From Gammaproteobacteria bacterium (GTDB lineage: Bacteria; Pseudomonadota; Gammaproteobacteria; Chromatiales; Chromatiaceae): a stretch of 39,366 nucleotides of DNA. Positions within the stretch are counted from its first letter, which is position 1, and the number at the start of each line of letters is the position of its first letter. Made by a program: the position numbers and the translations under genes. The stretch covers positions 1-39,366 of the forward strand of contig JANEMA010000006.1 in the NCBI GenBank assembly GCA_024510845.1, written 5' to 3'. This document shows, piece by piece, positions 1-7,882 of this stretch. The notes beneath the pieces were generated by a model, which saw only the letters and a program-made list of their open reading frames with translations, ran no database searches and had not been told where the DNA came from.

Positions 1-223
1 CCGAGGTTCCAGCCTCTGCCAGACGACGCCGCCAGCGGTACAGGGTGGCTCGGCTTACCCCCAGAATCTCCGCCGCCTGGGCCGCTGTCAGCCCATGCGC
101 CTTTCGCAGCCGCTCGAACCGCTCCAGCTGCCGGAGGCGAAAAACCACCTCGGGATCGTCAAAAACCTTGTCTGCCAGGCGGGCAGACCGCATGATTTCG
201 CCTTGAAGGCCAAATACCTTCAT
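1..223 (-). CDS. Transposase/integrase-like helix-turn-helix protein, N-terminal part (cut by window edge)
   Basis: Only the first 74 residues are visible; the gene runs off the left edge. The ATG at 223-221 has GGAGG seven bases upstream, a strong ribosome binding site. Residues about 45-66 form a helix-turn-helix with GVSRATLYRW as recognition helix, preceded by a charged helical stretch (RLRQLERFERLRK). This arrangement is typical of the N-terminus of transposases with an HTH followed by an integrase-type catalytic domain, but that domain lies outside the window, so the IS family cannot be named. A DNA-binding regulator is the alternative. The gene follows mucD on the same strand, separated by a hairpin and about 280 bases without a convincing gene. 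Confidence 0.65.
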   Translation of the reverse strand, partial: MKVFGLQGEIMRSARLADKVFDDPEVVFRLRQLERFERLRKAHGLTAAQAAEILGVSRATLYRWRRRLAEAGTS

Positions 224-226
224 CTC

Positions 227-273
227 GGGGCCTCCTCTTCCGGTTTCTCAACCACTCCCGGAGATGAGGCCCC
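227..273 (-). promoter_or_regulatory. Imperfect inverted repeat covering the ribosome binding site of the transposase-like gene
   Basis: The arms are 227-243 (GGGGCCTCCTCTTCCGG) and 258-273 (CCGGAGATGAGGCCCC). They pair almost completely, with one mismatch and one bulge, around a 14-base loop. On the minus strand the arm nearer the gene contains the GGAGG ribosome binding site, ending three bases before the start codon region. If transcription starts upstream of 273, the hairpin would hide the binding site. Hiding the start site from read-through transcripts is a known way of limiting transposase synthesis in some insertion sequences; its use here is inference. Confidence 0.5.
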
Positions 274-447
274 TTCTTCATGCCCTCAACGTCTCACATG
301 TGTCTGAACCTGGTCAGCTGCTCAATATCGGTGACATACTCGCAGATCGTCTCGTCGCCCAGGCAGAGTACCGGCACCTTTCAGGCCAAAACGCTCGTGC
401 CAAGACAGATGCTAAGCCAGATATGGCCACAGCTGCGAAACAGCAAG
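274..447. other. No convincing gene; possible minus-strand 3' gene remnant at 294-381
   Basis: No complete gene is visible here. On the minus strand one frame reads about 28 residues, including PVLCLGDETICEYVTDIEQL, ending at a TGA at 296-294. It is closed by a stop just upstream and has no credible start. Its composition looks protein-like and it could be the 3' end of a gene broken next to the transposase-like gene, but I recognise no family. Plus-strand frames through this stretch look random. Confidence 0.25.
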
Positions 448-480
448 GCTGCCATCTCCTCGCAGAGATGGCAGCTTTTT
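448..480 (+). terminator. Hairpin with T-tract between mucD and the transposase-like gene
   Basis: GCTGCCATCTC (448-458) pairs perfectly with GAGATGGCAGC (465-475) around a 6-base loop, followed by five T on the plus strand (476-480). Read as plus it is a textbook intrinsic terminator. Read as minus, in the direction of mucD, the same 11-bp stem lies 24 bases past the stop codon but lacks a T-tract afterwards. It may serve mucD as a weaker terminator or may block antisense transcription entering mucD. Confidence 0.65.
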
Positions 481-503
481 CCCGGGAATAGAGGACGATG
501 TCT

Positions 504-1934
504 TCAGTCATCCAGACGGATGGCGATGAACAGCGGCTGACCATCACGCAGGATCAGTGCCGCCACGGTGCCCTTCGTTTTCTTCACCAACTTGCGCAGG
601 TGTGCCGCACTCTCGACCCTTTTGCGGTTGAATATGCGAATCACATCGCCACGCATCAGACCTGCCTCGCGCGCAGGACCTTCGTCATCCACTTGGGTGA
701 TCAGAGCACCGCCGGCCGACAGCTTGGCGCGCTTGCGTACCTCGGGTGTCGGGTCCACGATCACTGCACCCAGGTGACCGATGTGATCGGGGTCGACGCG
801 CTGACCACCACCGACACTGGCGGTGATGGCCTTTCCTGGCAGTTCGGTGATACGCACCTTGACCGTCATACGCTTGCCGTCGCGAATGATGGCAAGGGTG
901 GCGTCCTTGTCCACCGCGCTGACACCGACCAGCGGCGGCAACTCACCCGAGCGCTTGATTGGCGTACCATTGAACGCAATGATGATGTCACCGGCCCGCA
1001 ATCCGGCCTTTTTGGCTGGAGTGTCCTTCATGACCTGGGTGACCAAGGCGCCCTGCGGCTGCTTCAGCTCGAAGGATTCGGCCAGGTTGCGATCCACGTC
1101 CTGGATGAGTACTCCCAGATAGCCGCGTGAGACATGACCAGTCTTGCTCAACTGCTCAGCCACGTTCATTGCCAGTTCGATGGGAATGGCGAAGGACAAT
1201 CCCATGAAACCGCCGGTACGGCTGTAGATCTGAGAGTTGATGCCAACCACCTTGCCATTCATGTTGATCAACGGACCGCCCGAGTTACCGGGATTGATGG
1301 CCACGTCGGTCTGGATGAACGGCACATAGTTCTCGCTCGGCAGGCTGCGCCCCTTTGCCGAGACGATACCGGCGGTCACACTGTAGTCGAAGCCAAAGGG
1401 TGATCCGATGGCCAGTACCCATTCGCCCACATCCAGCTCACTCGATTTGCCGATCTTCACGGTTGGCAGATCGTCGGCCTCGATCTTGATCAGCGCGACA
1501 TCACTGGCCTTGTCGCTGCCGATCACCTTGGCATCGAACACTCGGCGATCGTTCAGGCGGACTTCCACCGTGTCGGCACCATCGATCACATGCCGGTTGG
1601 TCAGGATGTAACCGTCTTCCGAGATGATGAATCCCGAACCGAGCGACTGCATATCCGGCTCCGGCACGGGCATATTGGGAATTCCCTCGAAGAAGCGACG
1701 CAACAGATCATTGAAGGGACTGTCCTCCGGCAGGTCGGGAATCTTGAACTGATGTGGAAATCGCGGCTTGTCGCTCTTCTTGGCCTCGCGATGGCTGCTG
1801 ATATTGACCACCGCCGGGCTGTTCTCGCGCGCCAGATCGGTAAAGTCGGGCAGACTTCTGGCAACCGCCTGGCTGAGTGCCATCCAACCGACCAGTAACA
1901 TTCCGATCGAGAAGATACGAATCGTCTTCGACAT
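504..1934 (-). CDS. mucD: Periplasmic HtrA-family serine protease MucD/DegQ
   Basis: Periplasmic protease/chaperone of the DegP/DegQ/MucD family that degrades misfolded envelope proteins. The 476-residue protein starts with a Sec signal peptide (hydrophobic 5-20, cleavage likely after AVA near 25). The trypsin-like domain shows the complete triad: His115 (TNRHV), Asp145 (SDVAL) and Ser218 (GNSGGP). Two PDZ domains follow, about 255-350 and 385-470. The start at 1934 was chosen because it gives the signal peptide directly and has AAGGAAAAG upstream; a longer frame reaching 2102 would overlap rseC and add no family sequence. It is the last gene of the algU-muc operon, 50 bases after rseC, as in Pseudomonas, where MucD restrains AlgU activation. 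Confidence 0.96.
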   Translation of the reverse strand: MSKTIRIFSIGMLLVGWMALSQAVARSLPDFTDLARENSPAVVNISSHREAKKSDKPRFPHQFKIPDLPEDSPFNDLLRRFFEGIPNMPVPEPDMQSLGSGFIISEDGYILTNRHVIDGADTVEVRLNDRRVFDAKVIGSDKASDVALIKIEADDLPTVKIGKSSELDVGEWVLAIGSPFGFDYSVTAGIVSAKGRSLPSENYVPFIQTDVAINPGNSGGPLINMNGKVVGINSQIYSRTGGFMGLSFAIPIELAMNVAEQLSKTGHVSRGYLGVLIQDVDRNLAESFELKQPQGALVTQVMKDTPAKKAGLRAGDIIIAFNGTPIKRSGELPPLVGVSAVDKDATLAIIRDGKRMTVKVRITELPGKAITASVGGGQRVDPDHIGHLGAVIVDPTPEVRKRAKLSAGGALITQVDDEGPAREAGLMRGDVIRIFNRKRVESAAHLRKLVKKTKGTVAALILRDGQPLFIAIRLDD

Positions 1935-1984
1935 GATACTTTTCCTTGTTTGTTCACTGATATCGTTGTGCGACACGGAATGGA

Positions 1985-2491
1985 TCAGGTGTGCAGCCCA
2001 AGATCCCTGACCGCCACTGTCCGCATGCTGGGTTCGACTCGCAAGACTCGCACCGAGTGCGCGAGGTGAGCAGTGGTGCGATGATTGCGCCAGCTGACCC
2101 AAAAGAATGCCGCTGTCAGGCCGGATAGACCACCGAGGATGGATGCGAGTTCCGAGTTGCCCGCCACCGGTTCACCAGCGCCGGACAAGCCTCCGAGAAT
2201 GGCCCCACCCAGCAGCCCCAGCAGTGGTACGGCATACAGCAACAAGATGTTGCGTTGCAGATAGTCCTCGTCGATTCCCAGCACCGCCCGCTGACCAGGC
2301 AAGGGCCGACGCGCCAGATGATCGATCGGAAGGCACAATGGCTTCCGTTCACGGTCGGGGAAGAGCTTTGCCAGCAGGTCGGTTCCGCAAGTAGTATTCG
2401 CCCGGCACCCCCTGCAAGTCGACTGGCCCTCGGTATGTAATAGGGCGATGTCTCCCTCGACAGCAACCACAAGGGCGGGCTGTTCGATCAT
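1985..2491 (-). CDS. rseC: SoxR-reducing / sigma-E regulatory protein RseC (MucC)
   Basis: Inner-membrane protein of the RseC/MucC family, 168 residues. A cysteine cluster C26-x2-C29-x5-C35 lies in the N-terminal domain (CRGCRANTTC), followed by two membrane helices at about 82-104 and 115-134. The family is linked to sigma-E control and, in E. coli, to keeping SoxR reduced; which role applies here cannot be told from sequence. The ATG overlaps the rseB stop as ATGA, so translation is probably coupled. Confidence 0.93.
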   Translation of the reverse strand: MIEQPALVVAVEGDIALLHTEGQSTCRGCRANTTCGTDLLAKLFPDRERKPLCLPIDHLARRPLPGQRAVLGIDEDYLQRNILLLYAVPLLGLLGGAILGGLSGAGEPVAGNSELASILGGLSGLTAAFFWVSWRNHRTTAHLAHSVRVLRVEPSMRTVAVRDLGLHT

Positions 2492-3525
2492 CTCGGTTCC
2501 GCCGTGCGAACGATCCGACGCAAGGTATCACGTGGCACCTTGCCGACAGCCACCAACTGATAACCATCCCGGACCGTGCCAAAAGCTTCGGTGGCCCCGA
2601 TGCGCGAGAAACCGTCGAGCACAGGCTCCCTGTCACGATTCGGTTCGATATAAATTGACACCGAGGCCAGACCATCGGTGAAAACGTAGCGCTGCACACC
2701 CTCGCCCATACTGCCCTGAGTGATCAGACGGAAACCGGCAGGCAGATCACGAAACTGCCAGTCGATCGGTGGCGCAGCCTCGGTGGCCTCTTCCATCCTG
2801 GGCGGCCTGCGGGTCAGCTCCAGGGCCGAGATATCCCTCTCGATGGGGGTGATGTGACGGCCGGTCTTGAGATTGACAAACAGGGTCTGTGAACGCACCC
2901 GGCCGTCGTGTTCCAGCATTGCGGAGCGCAACGGCAGCACTGTGACCTCGTCGATGTCGATGCGATAGCCGAAACGCAGATGGTCGCGCGGGCGAATCTC
3001 GAGGCGCCGTGCCCGCCGTCCGACGGCACGCACCGAACCGAGCAGGACGAATTCGTAGAATTTGCGCAGGTGCTTGAAATCGGGCGCATTGCGATCCTGT
3101 ATGTCGGCGCGATTGCCGACTACGCTGATATGCCGACTGCGCGGCTCCAGACAGGCGACGGCCTGCTGTCCGCGGATCACCTGCTTGGGCTCACCATCCA
3201 GTGCCACCAAGCGTTCCAGCTCATGGCCCTCACGCACACGGTGGACCACGTACATACCATTGAGCTGTTCACCGACCTGATAGACGAATTGCCCCTCGTA
3301 ATCGGTGTCATGCACTGCCTGACGCATGCGTGCAAACCAGTCGGCGGCATCATCGGCATCCCCAGCCACCAAAAATGTCGGCAAGGCCAACGTCATCAAC
3401 AGGATCGACAGCCACAGAAAACGCCTGCCGGGATGGTCCTGGAGGACGCACCGCGCACCAGGCCTCGATATGTTCGGCCACGAAACGCGCTGACCACGGC
3501 TCTCGGAAAGTTCAGGGAAGAGCAT
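2488..3525 (-). CDS. rseB: Sigma-E factor regulatory protein RseB (MucB)
   Basis: Periplasmic partner of RseA that shields it from site-1 proteolysis and senses mislocalised lipoproteins or lipopolysaccharide. The 345-residue protein has a hydrophobic export segment at about 36-53 ending FLVAG, then the LolA-like N-terminal domain (from DWFARM) and the C-terminal domain ending near residue 340. The 35-residue stretch before the signal segment is unusually long, but no other ATG, GTG or TTG lies between 3525 and the hydrophobic core. The start overlaps the end of rseA by 14 bases, consistent with coupled translation. Confidence 0.95.
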   Translation of the reverse strand: MLFPELSESRGQRVSWPNISRPGARCVLQDHPGRRFLWLSILLMTLALPTFLVAGDADDAADWFARMRQAVHDTDYEGQFVYQVGEQLNGMYVVHRVREGHELERLVALDGEPKQVIRGQQAVACLEPRSRHISVVGNRADIQDRNAPDFKHLRKFYEFVLLGSVRAVGRRARRLEIRPRDHLRFGYRIDIDEVTVLPLRSAMLEHDGRVRSQTLFVNLKTGRHITPIERDISALELTRRPPRMEEATEAAPPIDWQFRDLPAGFRLITQGSMGEGVQRYVFTDGLASVSIYIEPNRDREPVLDGFSRIGATEAFGTVRDGYQLVAVGKVPRDTLRRIVRTAEPR

Positions 3526-4186
3526 GCTGATCGCTGACGAAACTCAAGTGTGCGCTCGGCTGTTGGGCCGCGATCTGGCCTGCCACCTCGTTGTGCTGCA
3601 ACAGATAGCGCACCAGTTTCTCGCGCATTGCTGGCTTGAGGCTCTTCCAGTGCCCCATCACCAATGGTGGACCGTCAGCGGCACGCTCCGCAGGCAATGG
3701 CCGACGATGCCCCGGCAGTATCTGCAGAGATGCGGTGCGAAAACCATCGGCCGGTACGCTCAGATGTGGCGCGAAGGCAAAAATCTGTGTCTCGGGCAGG
3801 AGAGGTGCCGACTCCTGCATGCCGATCATCTGCGGCACCACCGCGACCACCAGCACCGCCACACCGGCTGCCAGGGTTGCTCCCAGTGCCCGTCGCGGCA
3901 CACGCAAGGCATCGTACCATTGACGGGGCGTCAGGATGGAGGGCTCATTGTTCAGGGCCTGGCTCACGCGCTCGGCGATGCCGCTGGCATCGACCCGGGA
4001 ATAACCGCTGCCGGTGATGTGTGCCACGACCTGTGCGTAGCGTTGGTAACGCTGGCGCGCGCCGCGATCACCAGCAAGTTCCGTGGTCATATGCTCCATC
4101 TCGCGCGCCGGCAGCTCGCCGTCTAGAAAGGCGGACAATCGTTCCCGGTAACGCTCGTCTTCAGCCAGATCCCGTTTCGTGTTCAT
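3512..4186 (-). CDS. rseA: Anti-sigma-E factor RseA (MucA)
   Basis: Single-span inner-membrane anti-sigma factor. The cytoplasmic domain (SAFLDGELPAREME near residues 18-31) binds RpoE, a membrane helix spans about 99-121, and the periplasmic tail is the target of regulated proteolysis and RseB binding. The ATG at 4186 was preferred, giving 224 residues; it lies one base after the rpoE stop (TGAcATG). A GTG nine bases earlier (4195) is possible and would overlap rpoE by eight bases. The position directly after the sigma gene is standard for this regulatory pair. Confidence 0.95.
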   Translation of the reverse strand: MNTKRDLAEDERYRERLSAFLDGELPAREMEHMTTELAGDRGARQRYQRYAQVVAHITGSGYSRVDASGIAERVSQALNNEPSILTPRQWYDALRVPRRALGATLAAGVAVLVVAVVPQMIGMQESAPLLPETQIFAFAPHLSVPADGFRTASLQILPGHRRPLPAERAADGPPLVMGHWKSLKPAMREKLVRYLLQHNEVAGQIAAQQPSAHLSFVSDQHALP

Positions 4187-4187
4187 G

Positions 4188-4769
4188 TCATGCACCCAAA
4201 AGAGATTTGATCTTCTTGTCTATCGCTTCGCGTGCGCGGAAAATTCGTGAACGCACCGTACCGATGGGGCAATCCATTGCCTGGGCGATCTCCTCATAAC
4301 TCAGACCATCGAGTTCACGCAAGGTGATCGCCATTCGCAATTCCACTGGCAGATCATTCACCGCCTGTTTGATGGCGCGGGCGACCTCATCCTGCAAGGC
4401 CAGTTGCTCGGGGGTATCGAACTCCTTGAGCCGTCCCCCCATGTCGGTCTGTTCTGCCGTCTGCACCTCGATGTCATCCTGCGGCGGCCGGCGCGCTTGT
4501 GCCGCCAGATGGTTCTTGGCGGTATTGATCGCCACCCGATACAGCCAGGTGTAGAAAGCGCTGTCACCACGAAACTTCGGCAAGGCCCGGTAGGCCTTGA
4601 TGAAAGCTTCCTGAGCCACGTCCAGCACATCGGACGGATCCCGGATGTAGCGACTGATCAGGTTGGCCACTTTCTGCTGATATTTCAGGACGAGCAGGTC
4701 GAAAGCCTTCTTGTCACCTTTCTGCACCCGCCAGACCAGAACCCGGTCAGCATCCCTGTCGGGCGTCAT
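4188..4769 (-). CDS. rpoE: RNA polymerase sigma-E factor RpoE/AlgU
   Basis: ECF sigma factor directing the envelope-stress regulon, 193 residues, the usual size. Region 2 contains DVLDVAQEAFIKAYRAL and FRGDSAFYTWLYR; region 4 contains LRELDGLSYEEIAQ and GTVRSRIFRAREAID, nearly the same as E. coli RpoE. AGGGAG lies upstream of the ATG with suitable spacing. It heads the operon rpoE-rseA-rseB-rseC-mucD and is divergent from nadB, the same arrangement as in Pseudomonas, where the gene is called algU. A sigma-E-type promoter sits 42 bases upstream of the start codon, implying autoregulation. Confidence 0.98.
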   Translation of the reverse strand: MTPDRDADRVLVWRVQKGDKKAFDLLVLKYQQKVANLISRYIRDPSDVLDVAQEAFIKAYRALPKFRGDSAFYTWLYRVAINTAKNHLAAQARRPPQDDIEVQTAEQTDMGGRLKEFDTPEQLALQDEVARAIKQAVNDLPVELRMAITLRELDGLSYEEIAQAMDCPIGTVRSRIFRAREAIDKKIKSLLGA

Positions 4770-4810
4770 TCCGGATGCTCCCTGGCCACGGGCACCACCC
4801 TTCTCGCCCT

Positions 4811-4837
4811 ATGGACAGACAATGAGCGTACAAGTTC
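4811..4837 (-). promoter_or_regulatory. Sigma-E (AlgU)-type promoter of the rpoE operon
   Basis: On the minus strand GAACTT (4837-4832) is followed by exactly 16 bases and TCCAT (4815-4811). The consensus for RpoE/AlgU promoters is GAACTT, 16-17 bases, then TCTGA or TCCAA. Transcription would begin near 4804, giving a leader of about 35 bases before the rpoE ATG. Finding this in front of the sigma factor's own gene supports positive autoregulation. Confidence 0.8.
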
Positions 4838-5007
4838 AGGTCGATGCACGACCCGACGCGAAAAGTCTCCGTTCGTTGTTCCGATCCTGCACATGGGCGC
4901 ATGATACTGTGTTCCCCAGCCTTGGGGCGAACCGATCGGCGGATGCGTACTGTCTTTCCGCCCGATAGACTTCTCCTCAAAACCGAATCGACCGGAAACT
5001 ACTACGC

Positions 5008-6675
5008 ATGACCAATACTCTGCTGACCACGGACGTTCTGATCATTGGTAGCGGTGCCGCCGGCCTCGGTCTGGCACTACGCCTGCCCGAGCAGGTACGT
5101 TGCACCGTAGTCGCCAAGCGTGAACTCGTGGAAGGCAACACTCTATACGCCCAGGGCGGTATTTCGGCAGTGCTGGATTCTGCCGATTCCCTGGAGTCGC
5201 ATGTGCTCGATACCCTTGAGGCAGGCGCCAGCCTGTGCCAGGAAGACGTGGTGCGTACCGTGGTCGAACATGGCCCGGCAGCCATCCGCTGGCTGGCCGG
5301 GCAGGGAGTGGCCTTCACCCAGAATCCCCCCACCGGTGATTCTGAGTTCCACCTGACCCGCGAGGGCGGCCACAGCCACCGCCGGGTGGTGCATGCCGCC
5401 GACGCCACCGGCCGTGCCGTGGAGACCACGCTGGTCGAGCAGGTGCGGCAACGACCCAATGTGACAATCCTCGAACATCACATCGCGGTGGACATCACCC
5501 GCACACACGAGCCCCGCTGTACGGGCGCCTATCTGCTCGATCTGCAACACGACCGGGTGGTGGCCGTGCCGGCGCGCATCGTGGTACTGGCTACCGGCGG
5601 AGCGGCCAAGGTTTATCTCTACACCAGCAATCCCGACGTGGCGACCGGAGATGGCATCGCCATGGCCTGGCGCGCCGGCTGTCGCATCGCCAACATGGAG
5701 TTCGTTCAGTTCCACCCGACCTGCCTCTATCACCCGCAGGCCAAGTCCTTTCTCATCAGCGAGGCCGTGCGCGGCGAAGGTGGCCATCTGCTGCTATCCG
5801 ATGGCACGCGCTTCATGTCACGCTTCGACGAGCGCGCCGAGCTGGCACCCCGAGACATCGTGGCGCGAGCCATCGACCACGAAATGAAACGTCTGGGTTC
5901 GGACTGTATCTATCTCGATATCAGCCACAAACCAGCGTCCTTCATCGAGGAGCACTTTCCCACCATACACACGCGATGCCTGGAGCTGGGTTTCGACATG
6001 CGCAAGAAACCCCTGCCCGTGGTCCCTGCGGCACATTACACCTGCGGCGGTGTACGTGTGGATATTCATGGCGAGACCGACGTCCCGGGTCTGTTCGCCA
6101 TTGGCGAAACCGCCTATACGGGGCTGCACGGAGCCAATCGCATGGCCAGTAACTCCCTGCTCGAGTGCCTGGTGTATGGCGAACTGGCCCTCGCACGCAT
6201 TCTGCAACAGCTTGATGAGTCGGATGAGATGCCACAGGTGCCAGCCTGGGACGAGAGCCGGGTCACCGATTCCGACGAGGAAGTGGTGGTGTCACACAAC
6301 TGGGAAGAATTGCGCCGTTTCATGTGGGACTATGTCGGCATCGTGCGCAGCAATAAGCGCTTGGCCCGTGCACGGCGGCGAGTGGACCTGCTGCGCCACG
6401 AGATCAATGAATATTACGGCAATTTCCGAGTGTCCAATGATCTGCTGGAGCTACGCAACCTAGTCGAGGTCGCCGACCTGATCGTGCAATCGGCGATGCG
6501 CCGCCGCGAGAGTCGCGGCCTGCACTACAACATCGACTTTCCCGAGACCGATCCCAACCAGGCACAACCTACCGTGCTGATCCCGGACAACTATGTTCCC
6601 CGGATCCCGGAAGACCGAGTCTCCTCGGGGTCGGCCGGCAATCCCTCGAGCAACAAGCGGCGGAGGACACGATGA
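5008..6675 (+). CDS. nadB: L-aspartate oxidase NadB
   Basis: FAD enzyme oxidising L-aspartate to iminoaspartate, the first step of de novo NAD synthesis; NadA is not in the window. The FAD-binding motif [13 protein letters not shown] is at about 12-24, followed by [27 protein letters not shown] and [13 protein letters not shown], all family signatures. The C-terminal helical domain ([18 protein letters not shown]) is complete. At 555 residues it is slightly longer than the E. coli enzyme because of a polar, basic tail (after about 535, ending NKRRRTR) that lies over the 3' end of ygfX on the other strand. It is divergent from rpoE with a 238-base gap. Confidence 0.98.
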   Translation: MTNTLLTTDVLIIGSGAAGLGLALRLPEQVRCTVVAKRELVEGNTLYAQGGISAVLDSADSLESHVLDTLEAGASLCQEDVVRTVVEHGPAAIRWLAGQGVAFTQNPPTGDSEFHLTREGGHSHRRVVHAADATGRAVETTLVEQVRQRPNVTILEHHIAVDITRTHEPRCTGAYLLDLQHDRVVAVPARIVVLATGGAAKVYLYTSNPDVATGDGIAMAWRAGCRIANMEFVQFHPTCLYHPQAKSFLISEAVRGEGGHLLLSDGTRFMSRFDERAELAPRDIVARAIDHEMKRLGSDCIYLDISHKPASFIEEHFPTIHTRCLELGFDMRKKPLPVVPAAHYTCGGVRVDIHGETDVPGLFAIGETAYTGLHGANRMASNSLLECLVYGELALARILQQLDESDEMPQVPAWDESRVTDSDEEVVVSHNWEELRRFMWDYVGIVRSNKRLARARRRVDLLRHEINEYYGNFRVSNDLLELRNLVEVADLIVQSAMRRRESRGLHYNIDFPETDPNQAQPTVLIPDNYVPRIPEDRVSSGSAGNPSSNKRRRTR

Positions 6676-7031
6676 GCTTCGAAGCCGGCACTGTCGGCCG
6701 GAACGACCAGTGGCACCGGGCCAGCCGGTGTCATCAACTCGCCACTGGCCAGCCATGCTGACACCCCACCACGACGCAGACCGATGATCGGCACAGACTC
6801 TCCGCCATCCCGACACAGGCTCCAACCTTCTTTCGCCCGCCAGATCTGCAGTTCGGGTCCGCCTAGTCCCGGGGTCTTCCGCCACCACCAGAACAACATC
6901 ATTATCCAGGCCAGATCGATGAACAATCGCGCCTCGATACGGGTGTCGTCCAACAGGATGGGCACCAGGATGGCAGCGACGATGACCACCCGGTATCCCT
7001 GCCGTGACGGGCCGATGTGAATGTCCTGCAT
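6591..7031 (-). CDS. ygfX: YgfX/CptA-family small membrane protein
   Basis: A 146-residue protein with two adjacent membrane helices (about 11-28 and 34-50, the second rich in tryptophan: LFWWW) and a cytoplasmic C-terminal domain ending [19 protein letters not shown], like the E. coli YgfX pattern. YgfX (CptA) has been described as the toxin-like partner of SdhE (CptB), acting on MreB and FtsZ. No sdhE is visible in this window. The start at 7031 was chosen for the AGGGAGG ribosome binding site six bases upstream. It follows tatD by 43 bases and ends inside nadB on the opposite strand. Its placement beside nadB-algU is as in Pseudomonas. The family call is fairly firm; the toxin role is not. 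Confidence 0.78.
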   Translation of the reverse strand: MQDIHIGPSRQGYRVVIVAAILVPILLDDTRIEARLFIDLAWIMMLFWWWRKTPGLGGPELQIWRAKEGWSLCRDGGESVPIIGLRRGGVSAWLASGELMTPAGPVPLVVPADSAGFEAHRVLRRLLLEGLPADPEETRSSGIRGT

Positions 7032-7074
7032 GTCACGCCTCCCTGCCTTCCATGATTGAGTCTTTGCACTGTAT

Positions 7075-7848
7075 TCAGCCTTGCAGGAACAATCGGTCAA
7101 AATTGGTACTGCTCAGGCGAGCCACCTCGGCTGTGCTCAGGCCACGCAGCCTGGCAATGGTCTCTGCCACCTGTGCCACATGGCGTGACTCGTTCGGCTT
7201 GCCGCGATGAGGCACAGGCGCCAGATAGGGCGAGTCAGTCTCGATCAACAGGCGATCGAGCGGCACCCGCCGCACCACCTCGCGCAGCATTTTGGCGTTC
7301 TTGAAGGTGACGATCCCGGAGAAGGAGATGTAGAACCCCATGGCGATGGCCGCCTTGGCCATTTCCCAGGTCTCGGTAAAGCAGTGCATCACCCCGCCGA
7401 TCTCGGCCGCGTTTTCTTCTTCGAGGAGACATAGCGTATCCTCACGCGCCTCGCGAGTGTGGATGATCAACGGCTTGCCCGTCTCTCTCGCGGCGCGGAT
7501 GTGGATGCGGAACCGCTCGCGCTGCCAGTCGAGATCACCCTCAGCACGAAAGTAGTCCAGACCGGTCTCGCCAATGGCGACATTGCGCGGATCATCAGCC
7601 AATGCCACCAGTTCGGCTACCGTGGGCGTACGGCGATCGGCATCACAGGGATGCACTCCAGCCGAGACCAGCACGTTCTCGTACGGTTCGACCAGCTTGC
7701 GCATCGCCGGATAGGATTCGAGATCGATGGACACGCACAGCATGCGTTCCACCCCGGCTTCGCGGTTGGTGGCCATCATGCGCGAAAAATCGCCCTCGTA
7801 AGGTGTCAGATCGATACGATCGAGATGACAATGGGAATCGACAAACAT
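7075..7848 (-). CDS. tatD: TatD-family metal-dependent hydrolase/DNase
   Basis: TIM-barrel metal-dependent hydrolase, 257 residues. Metal ligands expected for the family are present: HCH at 6-8 (FVDSHCHLD), Glu94 (IGETGLDY), His130 (LIIHTRE), His155 (MHCF) and Asp205 (ETDSPYLAP). Relatives are 3'-5' exonucleases or D-amino-acyl-tRNA deacylases; the E. coli gene after holB is the TatD paralogue YcfH. The ATG at 7848 is at the conserved N-terminus; longer readings run back into pilZ. It follows pilZ by 34 bases. Confidence 0.95.
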   Translation of the reverse strand: MFVDSHCHLDRIDLTPYEGDFSRMMATNREAGVERMLCVSIDLESYPAMRKLVEPYENVLVSAGVHPCDADRRTPTVAELVALADDPRNVAIGETGLDYFRAEGDLDWQRERFRIHIRAARETGKPLIIHTREAREDTLCLLEEENAAEIGGVMHCFTETWEMAKAAIAMGFYISFSGIVTFKNAKMLREVVRRVPLDRLLIETDSPYLAPVPHRGKPNESRHVAQVAETIARLRGLSTAEVARLSSTNFDRLFLQG

Positions 7849-7882
7849 CGGAGATCCTGCTGCGGGCCGGGAACTCGCCCAG

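Noticed and set aside
1935-2102. Longer N-terminus for MucD reaching 2102
   Set aside because: It would overlap rseC and place 56 extra residues before a complete signal peptide.
4914-4927. CCCCA/TGGGG hairpin between rpoE and nadB
   Set aside because: Too short to be a terminator, and no known operator resembles it.
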